Source of the DNA: Palsa-1150 sp964531095
GTDB taxonomy: Bacteria > Myxococcota_A > Polyangia > Polyangiales > Polyangiaceae
DNA length: 64,000 bases
NCBI GenBank assembly: GCA_964531095.1
Contig: CAZHED010000011.1
Location: 1-64,000, forward strand
Direction: 5' to 3'
Made by a program: the position numbers and the translations under genes. The notes below the pieces were generated by a model. The model ran no database searches, was not told where the DNA came from, and saw nothing but the letters and a program-made list of their open reading frames with translations. Below are positions 34,313 through 42,887 of the stretch, piece after piece. Each line of letters opens with the position of its first letter. The first letter of the stretch is position 1.

Positions 34313-34376
34313 CTACTGCACGTCGTGTGAGCAGCAGTTCCACCTTCCAAGTCGCGAGGGCAGCGACGTGCAGTAG
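34313..34376. terminator. 13-bp perfect inverted repeat between lon and an SRPBCC gene
   Basis: CTACTGCACGTCG (34313-34325) and its exact complement CGACGTGCAGTAG (34364-34376) lie 23 bases after the lon stop, with a 38-base loop. The gene on the other side (34453) converges, so one structure could end both. There is no T tract and the loop is long, so a terminator is plausible rather than proven. Confidence 0.45.
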
Positions 34377-34452
34377 CTGGACCCACGCGGGGCGAAGCCC
34401 CCAAGGCGATCCCCGGCGTGCAGCATTCTCTGCGCCCACGCAAGCGATGTGC

Positions 34453-34941
34453 TCAAGACGACGTCCGCAATTCCTCGTCCAGCTTCGATAGAAGATCACG
34501 CCATCCGCCTTCGCGCATCTGCGGACTGTCGGCGCCCTCGAAGAACGCCCCTTGCTCGGTGAAGACGAGATGCGTGCCATCGCCTGACGCACGCAATTCA
34601 ATCGTCGCCAGCGAGGCAGAGATGCGCTTGTCGCCGATGGTCATCGTGTAGGCGAGCACGACGCGCCGGTTGGGTACGATGTCCTGGTAGGTGGTGTCGT
34701 TGCGAAGCTCGGTTCCCTTCGGTGGCGCCCCTTCCGGGCCTCCTTGGAAGAGGCTGCGAGTGGATTCGCGTCCTCCGACGCGAAAATCCATGGCGAACTC
34801 TTTCACTTCGAAGCTGCTTCCCTCAGCAAACCACCGCCGCTTCGTGGTCCGGTCGGCGAACGCGGCGAAGACCCGCGACGGGGGTGCGGTGTAGTTGCGC
34901 TCGATGGTGAAAGTGCTGTGAACGACAGGCTTTTCGGTCAT
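34453..34941 (-). CDS. SRPBCC/AHSA1-domain protein
   Basis: A 162-residue protein with the SRPBCC (Aha1-like) fold: FTIERNYTAPPSRVFAAFAD, KRRWFAEGSSFEVKEFAMDF, RVGGRESTRS, then TYQDIVPNRRVVLAYTMTIG and a C-terminal helix (GGWRDLLSKLDEELRTS). Such proteins bind hydrophobic ligands; many sit with an ArsR regulator. ATG 34941 overlaps the stop of the ArsR gene (ATGA), which supports this start over one 117 bases upstream. The pair is probably a ligand-sensing or detoxification unit. Confidence 0.88.
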   Translation of the reverse strand: MTEKPVVHSTFTIERNYTAPPSRVFAAFADRTTKRRWFAEGSSFEVKEFAMDFRVGGRESTRSLFQGGPEGAPPKGTELRNDTTYQDIVPNRRVVLAYTMTIGDKRISASLATIELRASGDGTHLVFTEQGAFFEGADSPQMREGGWRDLLSKLDEELRTSS

Positions 34942-35306
34942 GGCTTCTTCCTTTGCTTTCTGGAACGGGGTTGCTTTGGTTCGTTTTCGTCCTCGCTTAG
35001 AATGTCGCCCAGGCGGTCGAGCCGACGCTCCCATAGGGCACGGCGGTCGGAGATCCACCGTTCGACGCGTCTCAAGCCGTCAGGATCGATGCTGCACGTC
35101 CGGACTCGACCGACCTTCTCGGTCCGGACCACGCCGCTTTGCTCGAGGACCTGGAGGTGCTGAACGATTGCCGCCAAGGTCAGATCGAACGGCTCCGCCA
35201 CGTCGCTGACCGACATGGGTCCGCTGCTCAATCGTTCCACGATGGCTCGGCGCGTGGGCTCGGCGAGCGCGTGGAAGACCCGATCGACGGCGTCATTGTT
35301 TAGCAT
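34938..35306 (-). CDS. ArsR-family repressor
   Basis: A 122-residue ArsR/SmtB-type winged helix regulator. From ATG 35306: DAVDRVFHALAEPTRRAIVE, RLSSGPMSVSDVAEPFDLTL, AAIVQHLQVLEQSGVVRTEK. No cysteine metal-binding site is present in the HTH. The C-terminal part is charged (RRALWERRLDRLGDILSEDE). It is the first gene of the ArsR/SRPBCC pair and should control it. The upstream ATG 35384 was rejected because the family begins close to 35306. Confidence 0.88.
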   Translation of the reverse strand: MLNNDAVDRVFHALAEPTRRAIVERLSSGPMSVSDVAEPFDLTLAAIVQHLQVLEQSGVVRTEKVGRVRTCSIDPDGLRRVERWISDRRALWERRLDRLGDILSEDENEPKQPRSRKQRKKP

Positions 35307-35342
35307 CGACTTGAGTATTGGGCGTTCGCCTTTGGCTGTCAA

Positions 35343-36458
35343 GTGAACGACGCAATCTGCGTGGCGCCGCGACGCACGCCTCAAACGGCGACCATCATCA
35401 GGGCGTTCTCCGGCGCCGCGTGCGTCGCCGAAGGGAGCGACTGGCCGCCGCCGCCCGCAGTGCGCTCACCGGGTAGAGCGGCGCCCGCGTGGCGGAGACC
35501 GAACCACGCATCAGCGGAACGGCCTCATCTCGTCGAAGGCGATGAACCCGACACTGGCGGCCGCGCGACCAAACGTTCGCTCGAACGCAAGGAGTGCTAC
35601 AGGCCATGCGAAGCCTTGGAAACGATTCACACGGTCAGGGTATCGCCTCGGCATTCGGTCGCCGTCGACGACGACTATTACTCGATGATCCAGCGGGCGC
35701 CCGAGCAGGACTTCGTGGTGCGAACGCTGGCCAAGACCGCCGCAGGCGACGCGCCCCTGATGATGGGCGAGCTGGTGATCGCCGGCCGGGCAACGCGCGA
35801 TCGGTACCCGCTGGCGGCGACGTACCCACTCCACTTCCGAAAGACGTATTTCTTGGGGCGCCTGCGGGGCGATCCGCAGGTCGAGTTCGAACGCCACACG
35901 CGCGCCAGTGAAGTGCTCGGCATCCCTCCGCCGATCGGCTACGCCAGGGGCAGCTTTCGAAGCTGCCTCCTACCGGGTCGACCGCTCGACCGAATCATGC
36001 CCTTCGGGACCGAGCCCGAGGACAGCAACATCAGGCACGCGGACAGCCTTTCTCTGGCGGCCGCGGCTGGGCTGTGGCTCCTGGCCGAGCGGGCCATGAC
36101 TGCGTTGACGACGCTTCACGACGCCGGGCTTGCGCACGGCGACGCCGAGCTGCACAACTTCATCGTCTGCTATGCACCGCTCGACGTGGTGCCAATCGAC
36201 TTCGACATGGCGATCGTGCGCGACGCGTTGAGCGATGGGGAATGGTCGCGGCATTGCGCGGGCGACCTCGAGCCTTTGCTCAAGATCGCGGTCTTCCTGC
36301 AATGCGCGCTAGGGGCGCAAGAGGGCCAATTGGCCGAGGTCTCGCTCCGGCGTTTGGACAGTCTGTTCGCGAAGAGCGAACGGTTTCGCCGCGCCATCGA
36401 CGAACGGAGCGGTCTCCTGGCGACGACGCTAGGACCCATCGAGCGTCCTACCGAATGA
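35343..36458 (+). CDS. Protein-kinase-like protein
   Basis: A protein with the core of a kinase-like fold. The catalytic loop reads HDAGLAHGDAELHNFIV (HGD-x(4)-N), followed by VVPIDFDMA, where DFD replaces DFG. This is the pattern of RIO/lipopolysaccharide-type small kinases. An N-terminal lobe may span about 95-200 (FVVRTLAKTAAGDAPLMMGE, YPLHFRKTYFLGRLRG), but a clear Gly-rich loop is not evident. The first 85 residues are Arg/Pro-rich and probably not translated, so the real start is uncertain. The substrate is unknown. It is divergent from the ArsR gene. Confidence 0.6.
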   Translation: MNDAICVAPRRTPQTATIIRAFSGAACVAEGSDWPPPPAVRSPGRAAPAWRRPNHASAERPHLVEGDEPDTGGRATKRSLERKECYRPCEALETIHTVRVSPRHSVAVDDDYYSMIQRAPEQDFVVRTLAKTAAGDAPLMMGELVIAGRATRDRYPLAATYPLHFRKTYFLGRLRGDPQVEFERHTRASEVLGIPPPIGYARGSFRSCLLPGRPLDRIMPFGTEPEDSNIRHADSLSLAAAAGLWLLAERAMTALTTLHDAGLAHGDAELHNFIVCYAPLDVVPIDFDMAIVRDALSDGEWSRHCAGDLEPLLKIAVFLQCALGAQEGQLAEVSLRRLDSLFAKSERFRRAIDERSGLLATTLGPIERPTE

Positions 36459-36510
36459 ACACGCCGCGGCGTCGTTCGGGGGGTTACCTGTCGCGTCATC
36501 TGCCCGAGGT

Positions 36511-37692
36511 TTGCATCACGAAACGTGGCAGCGCCGGCCACCAACGCCCAGAAGGACTATCGTCACGAAGGGCAGAACCGTGCAGCCTCCCGTTCGCACT
36601 GGATATTTCATCCGAAGCGCGGTTCGCAACGTGGTGGTGCTGAGCGCGGGGTGGAAGCGCGCCTGGGTCAGCGCTCCGTTGTTGGTCGCTGCATGTTCCG
36701 CGAGCCAGGGGAATGGTCTCCTTCTCGAGGGTGGCGGGGCGAGCGCGTCCAGCTCCGGCCACGAGGCTTCGGAAGGCGGGACGACTCGAGTCGCTGCCGA
36801 GGCAAGTGCCGGCACTAGCGCTCCGACGAGCGACGCCACCGTCGCGTCGGATGTAGGCCCGCGAGAGCCCGACGCCGGGTCAGGCGCAGCTATGGACGTG
36901 AAGGAAGGCCCTGGAGACGCCGGTTCCAGCGTGGCTCCAGACGAGGATGCCGCCGCGCCGATCGACGCGGCCCTGCTGCCGAGCATGAGCCCGGATGGAT
37001 CTGCGGACCAGCCGAATTGCATGGGTCTTTTTTGCGAGGATTTCGAATCGGGCAAGATCGACCCCGCCGTTTGGGATATTAAGACGTTCGGCGGTCAAAC
37101 CGTGACCGTGCAGTCCACGACGGTCGCCCACGGGAAGTACGCCGTGCAATTCCACGCGACCCCGAACCTCGTCAGCTACGACTTCATCATCACGAAGGGC
37201 GCTCCCGCCGCGCTGAGCAGGCATTTCTTTGGGCGCGCCTACTTCTACATCACCCCCAACCCGCCCGCGACACACATGGAATTTTTCTTCGCGGGCACGT
37301 CAGGATTCCCGAACCTCAGGTACATCGAAGTGGCGGCGGCGGGCGCGGCCTGGCAGCTGACGTTCGTCGATCTCATGGTGGCCAATGGGCAAGCTGCGAG
37401 CTCCCCCGGCACGCAAGAGAAGTACTCGGGCGGTGGCACAGTCCCGGTGCAAAAATGGGCTTGCCTGGAGTGGGAGGTCAACGACACTCCGGACCAGGAA
37501 ACGGTTTATGTCGATGGCGCGCAGAGCGTGGCGTTCCCCAGCATCAACCTGAATGGTGTGAGCTCCGGGCTGGTCGGCGGCTTCACCGACTTCGGGTTCG
37601 GGTACTACGCCTGGCACCCGGCATCCGCCCCGATCGACATTTACTACGACGATATCGTCCTCGACACCAAGCGCGTGGGCTGCTTGCCATAG
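36511..37692 (+). CDS. Lipoprotein with C-terminal jelly-roll (Cip1-like) domain
   Basis: A predicted lipoprotein. The signal lies around residues 41-62 (VVVLSAGWKRAWVSAPLLVA, then ACSAS); GTG 36631 is a better start than ATG 36511. An Asp/Ser/Gly-rich linker spans about 65-165. The C-terminal domain runs from GLFCEDFESGKIDPAVWDIK to DIYYDDIVLDTKRVGCLP, with strands such as GKYAVQFHATPNLVSYDFII. The layout matches concanavalin-like/Cip1-like jelly rolls that bind or cleave polysaccharides. A paralogue with the same domain and a different linker is at 45327-46502. Confidence 0.7.
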   Translation: MHHETWQRRPPTPRRTIVTKGRTVQPPVRTGYFIRSAVRNVVVLSAGWKRAWVSAPLLVAACSASQGNGLLLEGGGASASSSGHEASEGGTTRVAAEASAGTSAPTSDATVASDVGPREPDAGSGAAMDVKEGPGDAGSSVAPDEDAAAPIDAALLPSMSPDGSADQPNCMGLFCEDFESGKIDPAVWDIKTFGGQTVTVQSTTVAHGKYAVQFHATPNLVSYDFIITKGAPAALSRHFFGRAYFYITPNPPATHMEFFFAGTSGFPNLRYIEVAAAGAAWQLTFVDLMVANGQAASSPGTQEKYSGGGTVPVQKWACLEWEVNDTPDQETVYVDGAQSVAFPSINLNGVSSGLVGGFTDFGFGYYAWHPASAPIDIYYDDIVLDTKRVGCLP

Positions 37693-38157
37693 GAGCAGCA
37701 TCTCGAGCCGCGGGGAGGACTGGCCGAGCGTTCCGACACGGTGTCCGGCCGCCGCAGCGTCGCGTTCGCTGAAACGTTAGAGGCTTCTCACGCTGTCGCT
37801 AATGATGGCCACGAGCACTGCAACCGCCGAGAGCAAAATGGAGAACGTCATGACAAGAGTACCTTCGTACCGCGCTTCCAAGTCAGGACTGTGAACGCCG
37901 TGTTTTGACGATGTCTCGGAGAGCGAGATTTGCGTATGACCCAATGGCAAGGCCCTCGGTCTCTCCCTTCCACAAATCTTTGGCGTCACTGGAAAATCTC
38001 GTACCCGTCCTCAGCGCCATCGTGGGCAAGTGGGCGACACGAGGAAGCTTTCGGCGGATCGCGCAAGGTCGCGCGCGCACCAGTCGCCGGCCCAAGGTTC
38101 TGACGCGTCACGGGGTGACCTGTCACCGCGGTACGAGCGTCCAACCCCTGCCGGGAG
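37693..38157. other. Intergenic stretch with a possible small membrane protein
   Basis: About 465 bases between convergent genes. On the minus strand (37777-37989) an open frame ends TFSILLSAVAVLVAIISDSV, one clear membrane helix, but the part before it does not look like a protein and no ribosome site is evident. It may be a remnant. No other structure was seen. Confidence 0.3.
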
Positions 38158-40056
38158 TCAATTGCCGAAGAGAATCGGCTGCGCATGGTTGGCACCGGTC
38201 GCTCTCGCGGCTCGCGCCGCGGGGCTGTCGGCGGCGCAGAGATCGGCCGGGCGGGATTCGACGACCGGTCCAAGATCCGACTTTTCACTGGGATGGGCAT
38301 CGAACCGCGTTCGCAGGAACGCCTGCAACGCCGTCACGTCGGCGATGCCGTTTTCGCAAAAACTCTCTACGACTCGCTGGGCGATCGCGCTGCGGTCGGG
38401 GAGGCCGTTGCCGCTGTTGCTGGCAAAGTCGTCCAACCAGCGCTGGAACCTCGGGAGGACAACAGGCGCGCGCGGCCAACGACCGAGACCATGCTCGACA
38501 GTGGTGACCGACCAGAGGGTCCGCGAATCCTGGTCGAGAAACGACCCGTACTCGTCGGCCGTGACGGGCCCGCCGAGCGTCTGGGCGAGATGGCTCCACA
38601 CCACCGTTCCCTCTTGCGCCCCTCCGACCTCCGTCAGGACGTAGAGCAGCGCCCCGCGCAGCTTGGGCCTGGACGTCCACCAGCGAAGCACCCGCGCGAC
38701 GACCAGGTTGCCGTCCGGTGCGGGTTGCCCGTCTGGGGGGGTATAGTTGCGCTTCCAGCCGCGGAACTCCGCCAGCGCGCGCAAGGCTGCCTCCTGGGCG
38801 CCTCCGCCGGACCCGAGTCCCTCGATGAAGTCGAGGCTCGCGGCGGTCCCTTTTCCGTCAAGCACGTTCAAGACCGCGCTTTCGGTGAACGCGTCGCTCT
38901 TCACCTCGGACACAAGGTCGGCCAGACGGCGCGCTCCGTTTGGCGACGCGAGAACCTCGACGTAAAAAACCGGACTGCAACCTCCAGGGCGTATCAGCGA
39001 GCTCCCGCCGCGGAAATAGGGGCAAACGACCGCCCGCTCGACGTACTCGTCATCGCCCGCGGACGCACGTCCACCGGCTCCCGATCGCGCGAACGCCTGC
39101 ACGACGGGCCGCCCGAAGCGAAGCGCATCGAACCCCCGTCGGAGCGGCTCGTTCGCGGCGGCGTCGCGCGGGAGCATGAGATCGACCAAGGTTCGCCGTT
39201 CGCGCGGGGTCCATTCGTCGGGGCCACGGGCGTTCACCCAGCGGACGAACGCGGACTGGACCGCGCCCCAGGCGGCCGGCAGCTTCTCACCGCCTCTCTT
39301 GGCGACGTACACGAGCCGTTCGCCGTGGTCGACAAGCGCCTTGCGCAGGTCGGCGCGGAGAGTTTCGTCGGTGACCGCATCGAAAAGCCGAATCAGAAGC
39401 GCCGTCCGCTTCAACAGGCTCGCGTCCTCGGCGCGCTGATCGTAAGGGGTCGACGGTTCTCTCTCGGATAGGTAGCCGAAGTAAGCCCGCTGCTCGGACG
39501 ATGGAATCGATTCCGGAGCTTTGTCGGCGTAGCGCTTTGCCACTGCGGCACGGAACGCGTCCACGATCGCGTCCTCGACCACGCCGGGCGTCAAGAGAGA
39601 CTCCTCGCGAGGCGGGGAGACGACGCGAAGCACGCCGGTCCGCGGATCGAGCGCTGGCGGCAGCCCTTCCGCCGCGGGCGTATACGCAAGCGCGATCGTG
39701 CGAAGGAGCGGGCTCGCGAAGGTGAATGCATCGGGCGAGCGTTTTTGACTCACTTTCAGACCGTCGACGGTCGCCTCCATCGCCGCCACGAACTCTTCGT
39801 GGAGCCCCGCGCCGAACTTCGCCGCGAGTGCCGCGTCGACTTCGTAACGGACCGGGTGGCCCAAGAGCTCCGCGATCGCGCGGCCCGAGGCGGCGATCCG
39901 AGGATCGTCGGGATGTACGATCGGAGCGCTCGGTCCGTCCGCTCGGATGTTGAACACCGTCACCGTGACGTGATCGTTCACCACGACGGGGAGGGTCGAC
40001 GCTGGTGTGCAGGCCGCGGCGAAGAAGAGGAGAGCGGCCAGGACGGAGTCACGCAT
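38158..40056 (-). CDS. Large lipoprotein, unknown function
   Basis: A 632-residue predicted lipoprotein. The signal is RDSVLAALLFFAAACTPAST, with the lipidation Cys near 16. The mature part is mostly helical (for example DAIVDAFRAAVAKRYADK; TALLIRLFDAVTDETLRADL) with a Cys-containing loop (VCPYFRGGSSLIRPGGCSPV). I do not recognise a family. ATG 40056 is the start because the signal begins there. It is the last of three close minus-strand genes: 31 bases behind the PQQ-like protein and likely in the same transcript. An envelope role is inferred from the signal only. Confidence 0.75.
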   Translation of the reverse strand: MRDSVLAALLFFAAACTPASTLPVVVNDHVTVTVFNIRADGPSAPIVHPDDPRIAASGRAIAELLGHPVRYEVDAALAAKFGAGLHEEFVAAMEATVDGLKVSQKRSPDAFTFASPLLRTIALAYTPAAEGLPPALDPRTGVLRVVSPPREESLLTPGVVEDAIVDAFRAAVAKRYADKAPESIPSSEQRAYFGYLSEREPSTPYDQRAEDASLLKRTALLIRLFDAVTDETLRADLRKALVDHGERLVYVAKRGGEKLPAAWGAVQSAFVRWVNARGPDEWTPRERRTLVDLMLPRDAAANEPLRRGFDALRFGRPVVQAFARSGAGGRASAGDDEYVERAVVCPYFRGGSSLIRPGGCSPVFYVEVLASPNGARRLADLVSEVKSDAFTESAVLNVLDGKGTAASLDFIEGLGSGGGAQEAALRALAEFRGWKRNYTPPDGQPAPDGNLVVARVLRWWTSRPKLRGALLYVLTEVGGAQEGTVVWSHLAQTLGGPVTADEYGSFLDQDSRTLWSVTTVEHGLGRWPRAPVVLPRFQRWLDDFASNSGNGLPDRSAIAQRVVESFCENGIADVTALQAFLRTRFDAHPSEKSDLGPVVESRPADLCAADSPAARAARATGANHAQPILFGN

Positions 40057-40087
40057 GCGGCGGTTATGTCGGTAGCCCTGTCCGGAT

Positions 40088-41386
40088 TCAAGGCCCGCCG
40101 ACATCCACGAGAACGGTTCCGCGGGCCAGATCGAGCACCCGAAGGCGCCCTGCACCGGTATGCAGAAAGACGCGGTGGTCTTGGGAGATGGCGACCTCGC
40201 CCCCGGCGTCCGTCGATTCGCCGGCCAGGGAAACATCCCAAGATCTCGTTCCCGAGGCGATATCGAAGGCCGCGACGTGTACGGGCGATGGGTTCTTGAC
40301 GAGGTACGGGACGATCACACGGTCGAAACGAACGGTCGAATACCCCGGGCCGAAGAGCCTCGCCTCCGTTGTCTGCCCGGAGGCAGTTGCGGCGATCGTA
40401 TCGCGCCAGAGGAGCTTTCCCCCTGCCACTACCGCCACCGCTGGAGCGCCGCCCGAGCGCTCGGCGCCGAACAGCACGCGCGCGGTGCCGACGAGCGGGA
40501 CGAGCGCGCGCCGTACGTCGAGAGTCGAGCGGAGCGGGCCCGACATCTTGCCGGCATCGGCACCCTCGACGACGCGAAAGTTCGGGCCCTCGGACTTCGA
40601 CGTGGTCGCCGGCGAACAAGACGAAGGGGACACCGGCGCCGGCAGGCCCGTCGTCCGGACGAAACCGGACATCGGGCCATCGGCGTGGCGAATCCCCACC
40701 ACGTCGTCGCTCCCGCAAATGTCGAGCGGCGCGCCCGAGAACGAACCGCGCCAGAGGGGCCGGCCGTTCTTCGGATTCGCGGCCACGATTCGTCCGGAAT
40801 CGACCAAAAACAGGCTATCCCCGATGACGGCCCAGAGGCTTCGCTCCGCGCTGGCGGAGGACAAGGGCACGTCGTCGTCCAATGTCCAGAGCACGTCGCC
40901 GTTTGCGCCGCTGAGTGCGCCCAGTTGGAATCGGTCCCCGTCGCTCTTGAATACGCTGATGGCGTCCTCCGCTCCGTCGTCGTCGACGTCGAACAGAAGC
41001 AAGCCGGGGCGCACGGCGATAGGGCGCCTGGGGAGCGGTCTGGGAGGAGCGCTCGGCGATGGCTGGATGGTGCCATGGTCGACGGTGATGGGAGCTGGAT
41101 CGACCCGCGACTCCGTCGAGCGGCGAATCATGATCGCCTCCACCAGCGCGAGCACAACGCAGAAGGCGCCAACGACGACGCTGAGGCGAAGGATGTGCCG
41201 CGTCGGGATCGGAAAAGTCCTGGCGCGCGGCTCGCCGGCGGCCGGTCGGTCAGGTGAGCCGAGCTCCGTTTGCGCGCCGCAGTAGGTGCAGACGGCGCTC
41301 GGCGCATCGAGCTCGCGCCGCAATGGCGCTCCACAGCGGGCGCATACCGGCGACGCGGGCTGTTCCACAGGGCCGCAACGTATCAT
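40088..41386 (-). CDS. Zinc-ribbon, membrane-anchored beta-propeller protein
   Basis: A 432-residue protein with three parts. Residues 14-37 are a zinc ribbon (CARCGAPLRRELDAPSAVCTYCGA). A single membrane helix is at about 65-85 (LSVVVGAFCVVLALVEAIMI). A Pro-rich linker precedes a PQQ/WD-type propeller with repeats such as DGDRFQLGALSGANGDVLW, RIVAANPKNGRPLWRG, VHVAAFDIASGTRSWDVSL and RLRVLDLARGT. The propeller would sit outside the cytoplasm and the ribbon inside. ATG 41386 is used because the ribbon begins soon after. The function is not known. The gene is 40 bases behind the next one. Confidence 0.75.
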   Translation of the reverse strand: MIRCGPVEQPASPVCARCGAPLRRELDAPSAVCTYCGAQTELGSPDRPAAGEPRARTFPIPTRHILRLSVVVGAFCVVLALVEAIMIRRSTESRVDPAPITVDHGTIQPSPSAPPRPLPRRPIAVRPGLLLFDVDDDGAEDAISVFKSDGDRFQLGALSGANGDVLWTLDDDVPLSSASAERSLWAVIGDSLFLVDSGRIVAANPKNGRPLWRGSFSGAPLDICGSDDVVGIRHADGPMSGFVRTTGLPAPVSPSSCSPATTSKSEGPNFRVVEGADAGKMSGPLRSTLDVRRALVPLVGTARVLFGAERSGGAPAVAVVAGGKLLWRDTIAATASGQTTEARLFGPGYSTVRFDRVIVPYLVKNPSPVHVAAFDIASGTRSWDVSLAGESTDAGGEVAISQDHRVFLHTGAGRLRVLDLARGTVLVDVGGP

Positions 41387-41426
41387 TGACGGCTCCTGGC
41401 GACTGAGCGTCTGCGCGGGTCGTTGG

Positions 41427-41888
41427 TCACTTCGAGATGGCTGCACCGAGGCCTTTCAGAAACTCACCGACTGCGCCCATCCCGACCCCGCCCGCCAAAC
41501 AGCCGGTCGCGGCGGCGCACGTTTGTGCGTCCGCCACGCACGCTTCCGATCGCTCGACGTTCTTTTCGCCGGACATTTTGCGCGCATCGGCGAACTGCTG
41601 TTCGCACTCCGAGGCGTCGACCTTCTTTTCCGTCGTCGAGCAGAGCGCCTCCAGGCGCGCGCAGACGGTCGCTTCGTTCCGCGGCGGATCGGTCGGCTGG
41701 GCGGCCGCTGCCGTCACCGGCAGCACCGACGATCCCGAGGTGGCGGCGGACGCGGTCCCCGGCGCCAACGTAGCCATCGCGGCAGGATCGTCGGAACTGA
41801 TGGTGCCCTTCCTGCCACGTGCGACGGCCCACACGAAGACAACGAAAAGAACTCCCCCGATGAGTGCGACCCCTAAGATTTTCTTCAC
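41427..41888 (-). CDS. Small membrane-anchored Cys-rich protein
   Basis: A 153-residue protein with an N-terminal membrane helix (ILGVALIGGVLFVVFVWAVA). An Ala/Thr/Ser linker of about 45 residues is followed by a small domain with six cysteines: VCARLEALCSTTEKKVDASE, CEQQFADARKMSGEK, ACVADAQTCAAATGCLAG. Paired disulfides and an extracytoplasmic location are likely. The family is not recognised. It is the first of three tandem genes (with 40088-41386 and 38158-40056). Confidence 0.7.
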   Translation of the reverse strand: MKKILGVALIGGVLFVVFVWAVARGRKGTISSDDPAAMATLAPGTASAATSGSSVLPVTAAAAQPTDPPRNEATVCARLEALCSTTEKKVDASECEQQFADARKMSGEKNVERSEACVADAQTCAAATGCLAGGVGMGAVGEFLKGLGAAISK

Positions 41889-41944
41889 GCGACCAGCCTA
41901 CGCCCGGGGCGGTCGCGCGGCACGGAGAGCCGGCGCTCGCGGGC

Positions 41945-42832
41945 TCATCCGAACTGGACCGAGCGCTTGGTGAACGCCCCGTCCATCCAGAAGCCGGCGA
42001 TGGGGAACGAGACCGCGGGCCGATCGTCGCCGATGGCACCCAACGCGACGAGCAACGGCGCGAAGTGCTCCCACGTGGGCAGCGCCACCTGAGCCGCAGG
42101 CGCGCGCACCTGGAAGTCGAGCAGCGCGTCCACGTCGAAGTGCGAAAGTGCGTCCTCGGCCCAGTTGTCGAAGTCCCGTGCCCATTGGGGGACTCCGGGG
42201 CGAAACGCGTACCGCATGTTGTGCGTGAGAAACCCGCTGCCGAAGATGAGCACCCCCTCGTCGCGCAACGGTGCCAGGGCTCTCCCCATTCGGAACAACT
42301 CCTGCGTGTCGAGCGCAGGCATCGACACCTGGAGCACCGGAACGTCGGCCTCGGGGTACATGGCGACGAGGGGCACGTAAGCTCCATGATCGAGCCCGCG
42401 CCGAGGATCTTCGGCGACGTCGATGTTCTTCTGCCCCAAGAGCGCGCGCACCCGCGCGGCGAGCCCGGGTGCGCCCGGCGCCGGGTACTTCGTGAGGTAG
42501 TAGCGCTCGGGGAAGCCGTAAAAGTCGTAGACGAGAGGGACGGAGCGCGTCGCGCCGAGAGTCGTCGGCCGCTCCTCCCAATGGGCCGACACCATGAGGA
42601 CGCCCTTCGGCCTCGGCATCGCTTTGGACCAGCGCGCCAGCTCGCCCACCCAGACTTCGTCGTCGAGGAGCACCGGCGCTCCATGCGCTGCGAAGATCGC
42701 AGGCATCTTCGGCGAGGACGTGCTCACTACCGGTTCGCTCGAGCCAACGGACTCCATGGTGCCACTCCTCGTTCGTGCGCAGGCCGCCAGCGGAAACCCG
42801 GCGAGCGACTGAAGCACTTGGCGTCGTTTCAT
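41945..42832 (-). CDS. LigB-family extradiol dioxygenase (DODA type), exported
   Basis: A 295-residue protein of the LigB/DODA extradiol ring-cleavage family. The metal ligands are visible: His in IFAAHGAPVL, His in MVSAHWEERP, and His in GLDHGAYVPLVAMYP. The substrate-side pattern LIFGSGFLTHNMRYAF is also present. The N-terminus has KRRQVLQSLAGFPLAACART, a twin-arginine-like or lipoprotein signal, unusual for a family that is normally cytoplasmic. E. coli YgiD is a related DOPA dioxygenase. The natural substrate is unknown. The gene lies in a minus-strand run but shows no overlap with its neighbours. Confidence 0.83.
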   Translation of the reverse strand: MKRRQVLQSLAGFPLAACARTRSGTMESVGSSEPVVSTSSPKMPAIFAAHGAPVLLDDEVWVGELARWSKAMPRPKGVLMVSAHWEERPTTLGATRSVPLVYDFYGFPERYYLTKYPAPGAPGLAARVRALLGQKNIDVAEDPRRGLDHGAYVPLVAMYPEADVPVLQVSMPALDTQELFRMGRALAPLRDEGVLIFGSGFLTHNMRYAFRPGVPQWARDFDNWAEDALSHFDVDALLDFQVRAPAAQVALPTWEHFAPLLVALGAIGDDRPAVSFPIAGFWMDGAFTKRSVQFG

Positions 42833-42887
42833 AGCCGCTCGCCTCTCTGGGAGAGGCCCGGCCCCCGGCTTGCCTGGGACGACAGAG

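Noticed and set aside
32338..34443. Long open frame (701 codons) on the minus strand
   Set aside because: Antisense to lon; lon has all catalytic motifs.
37883..38095. Minus-strand open frame of 70 codons
   Set aside because: Overlaps another frame in the same gap, with no ribosome site or conserved pattern.
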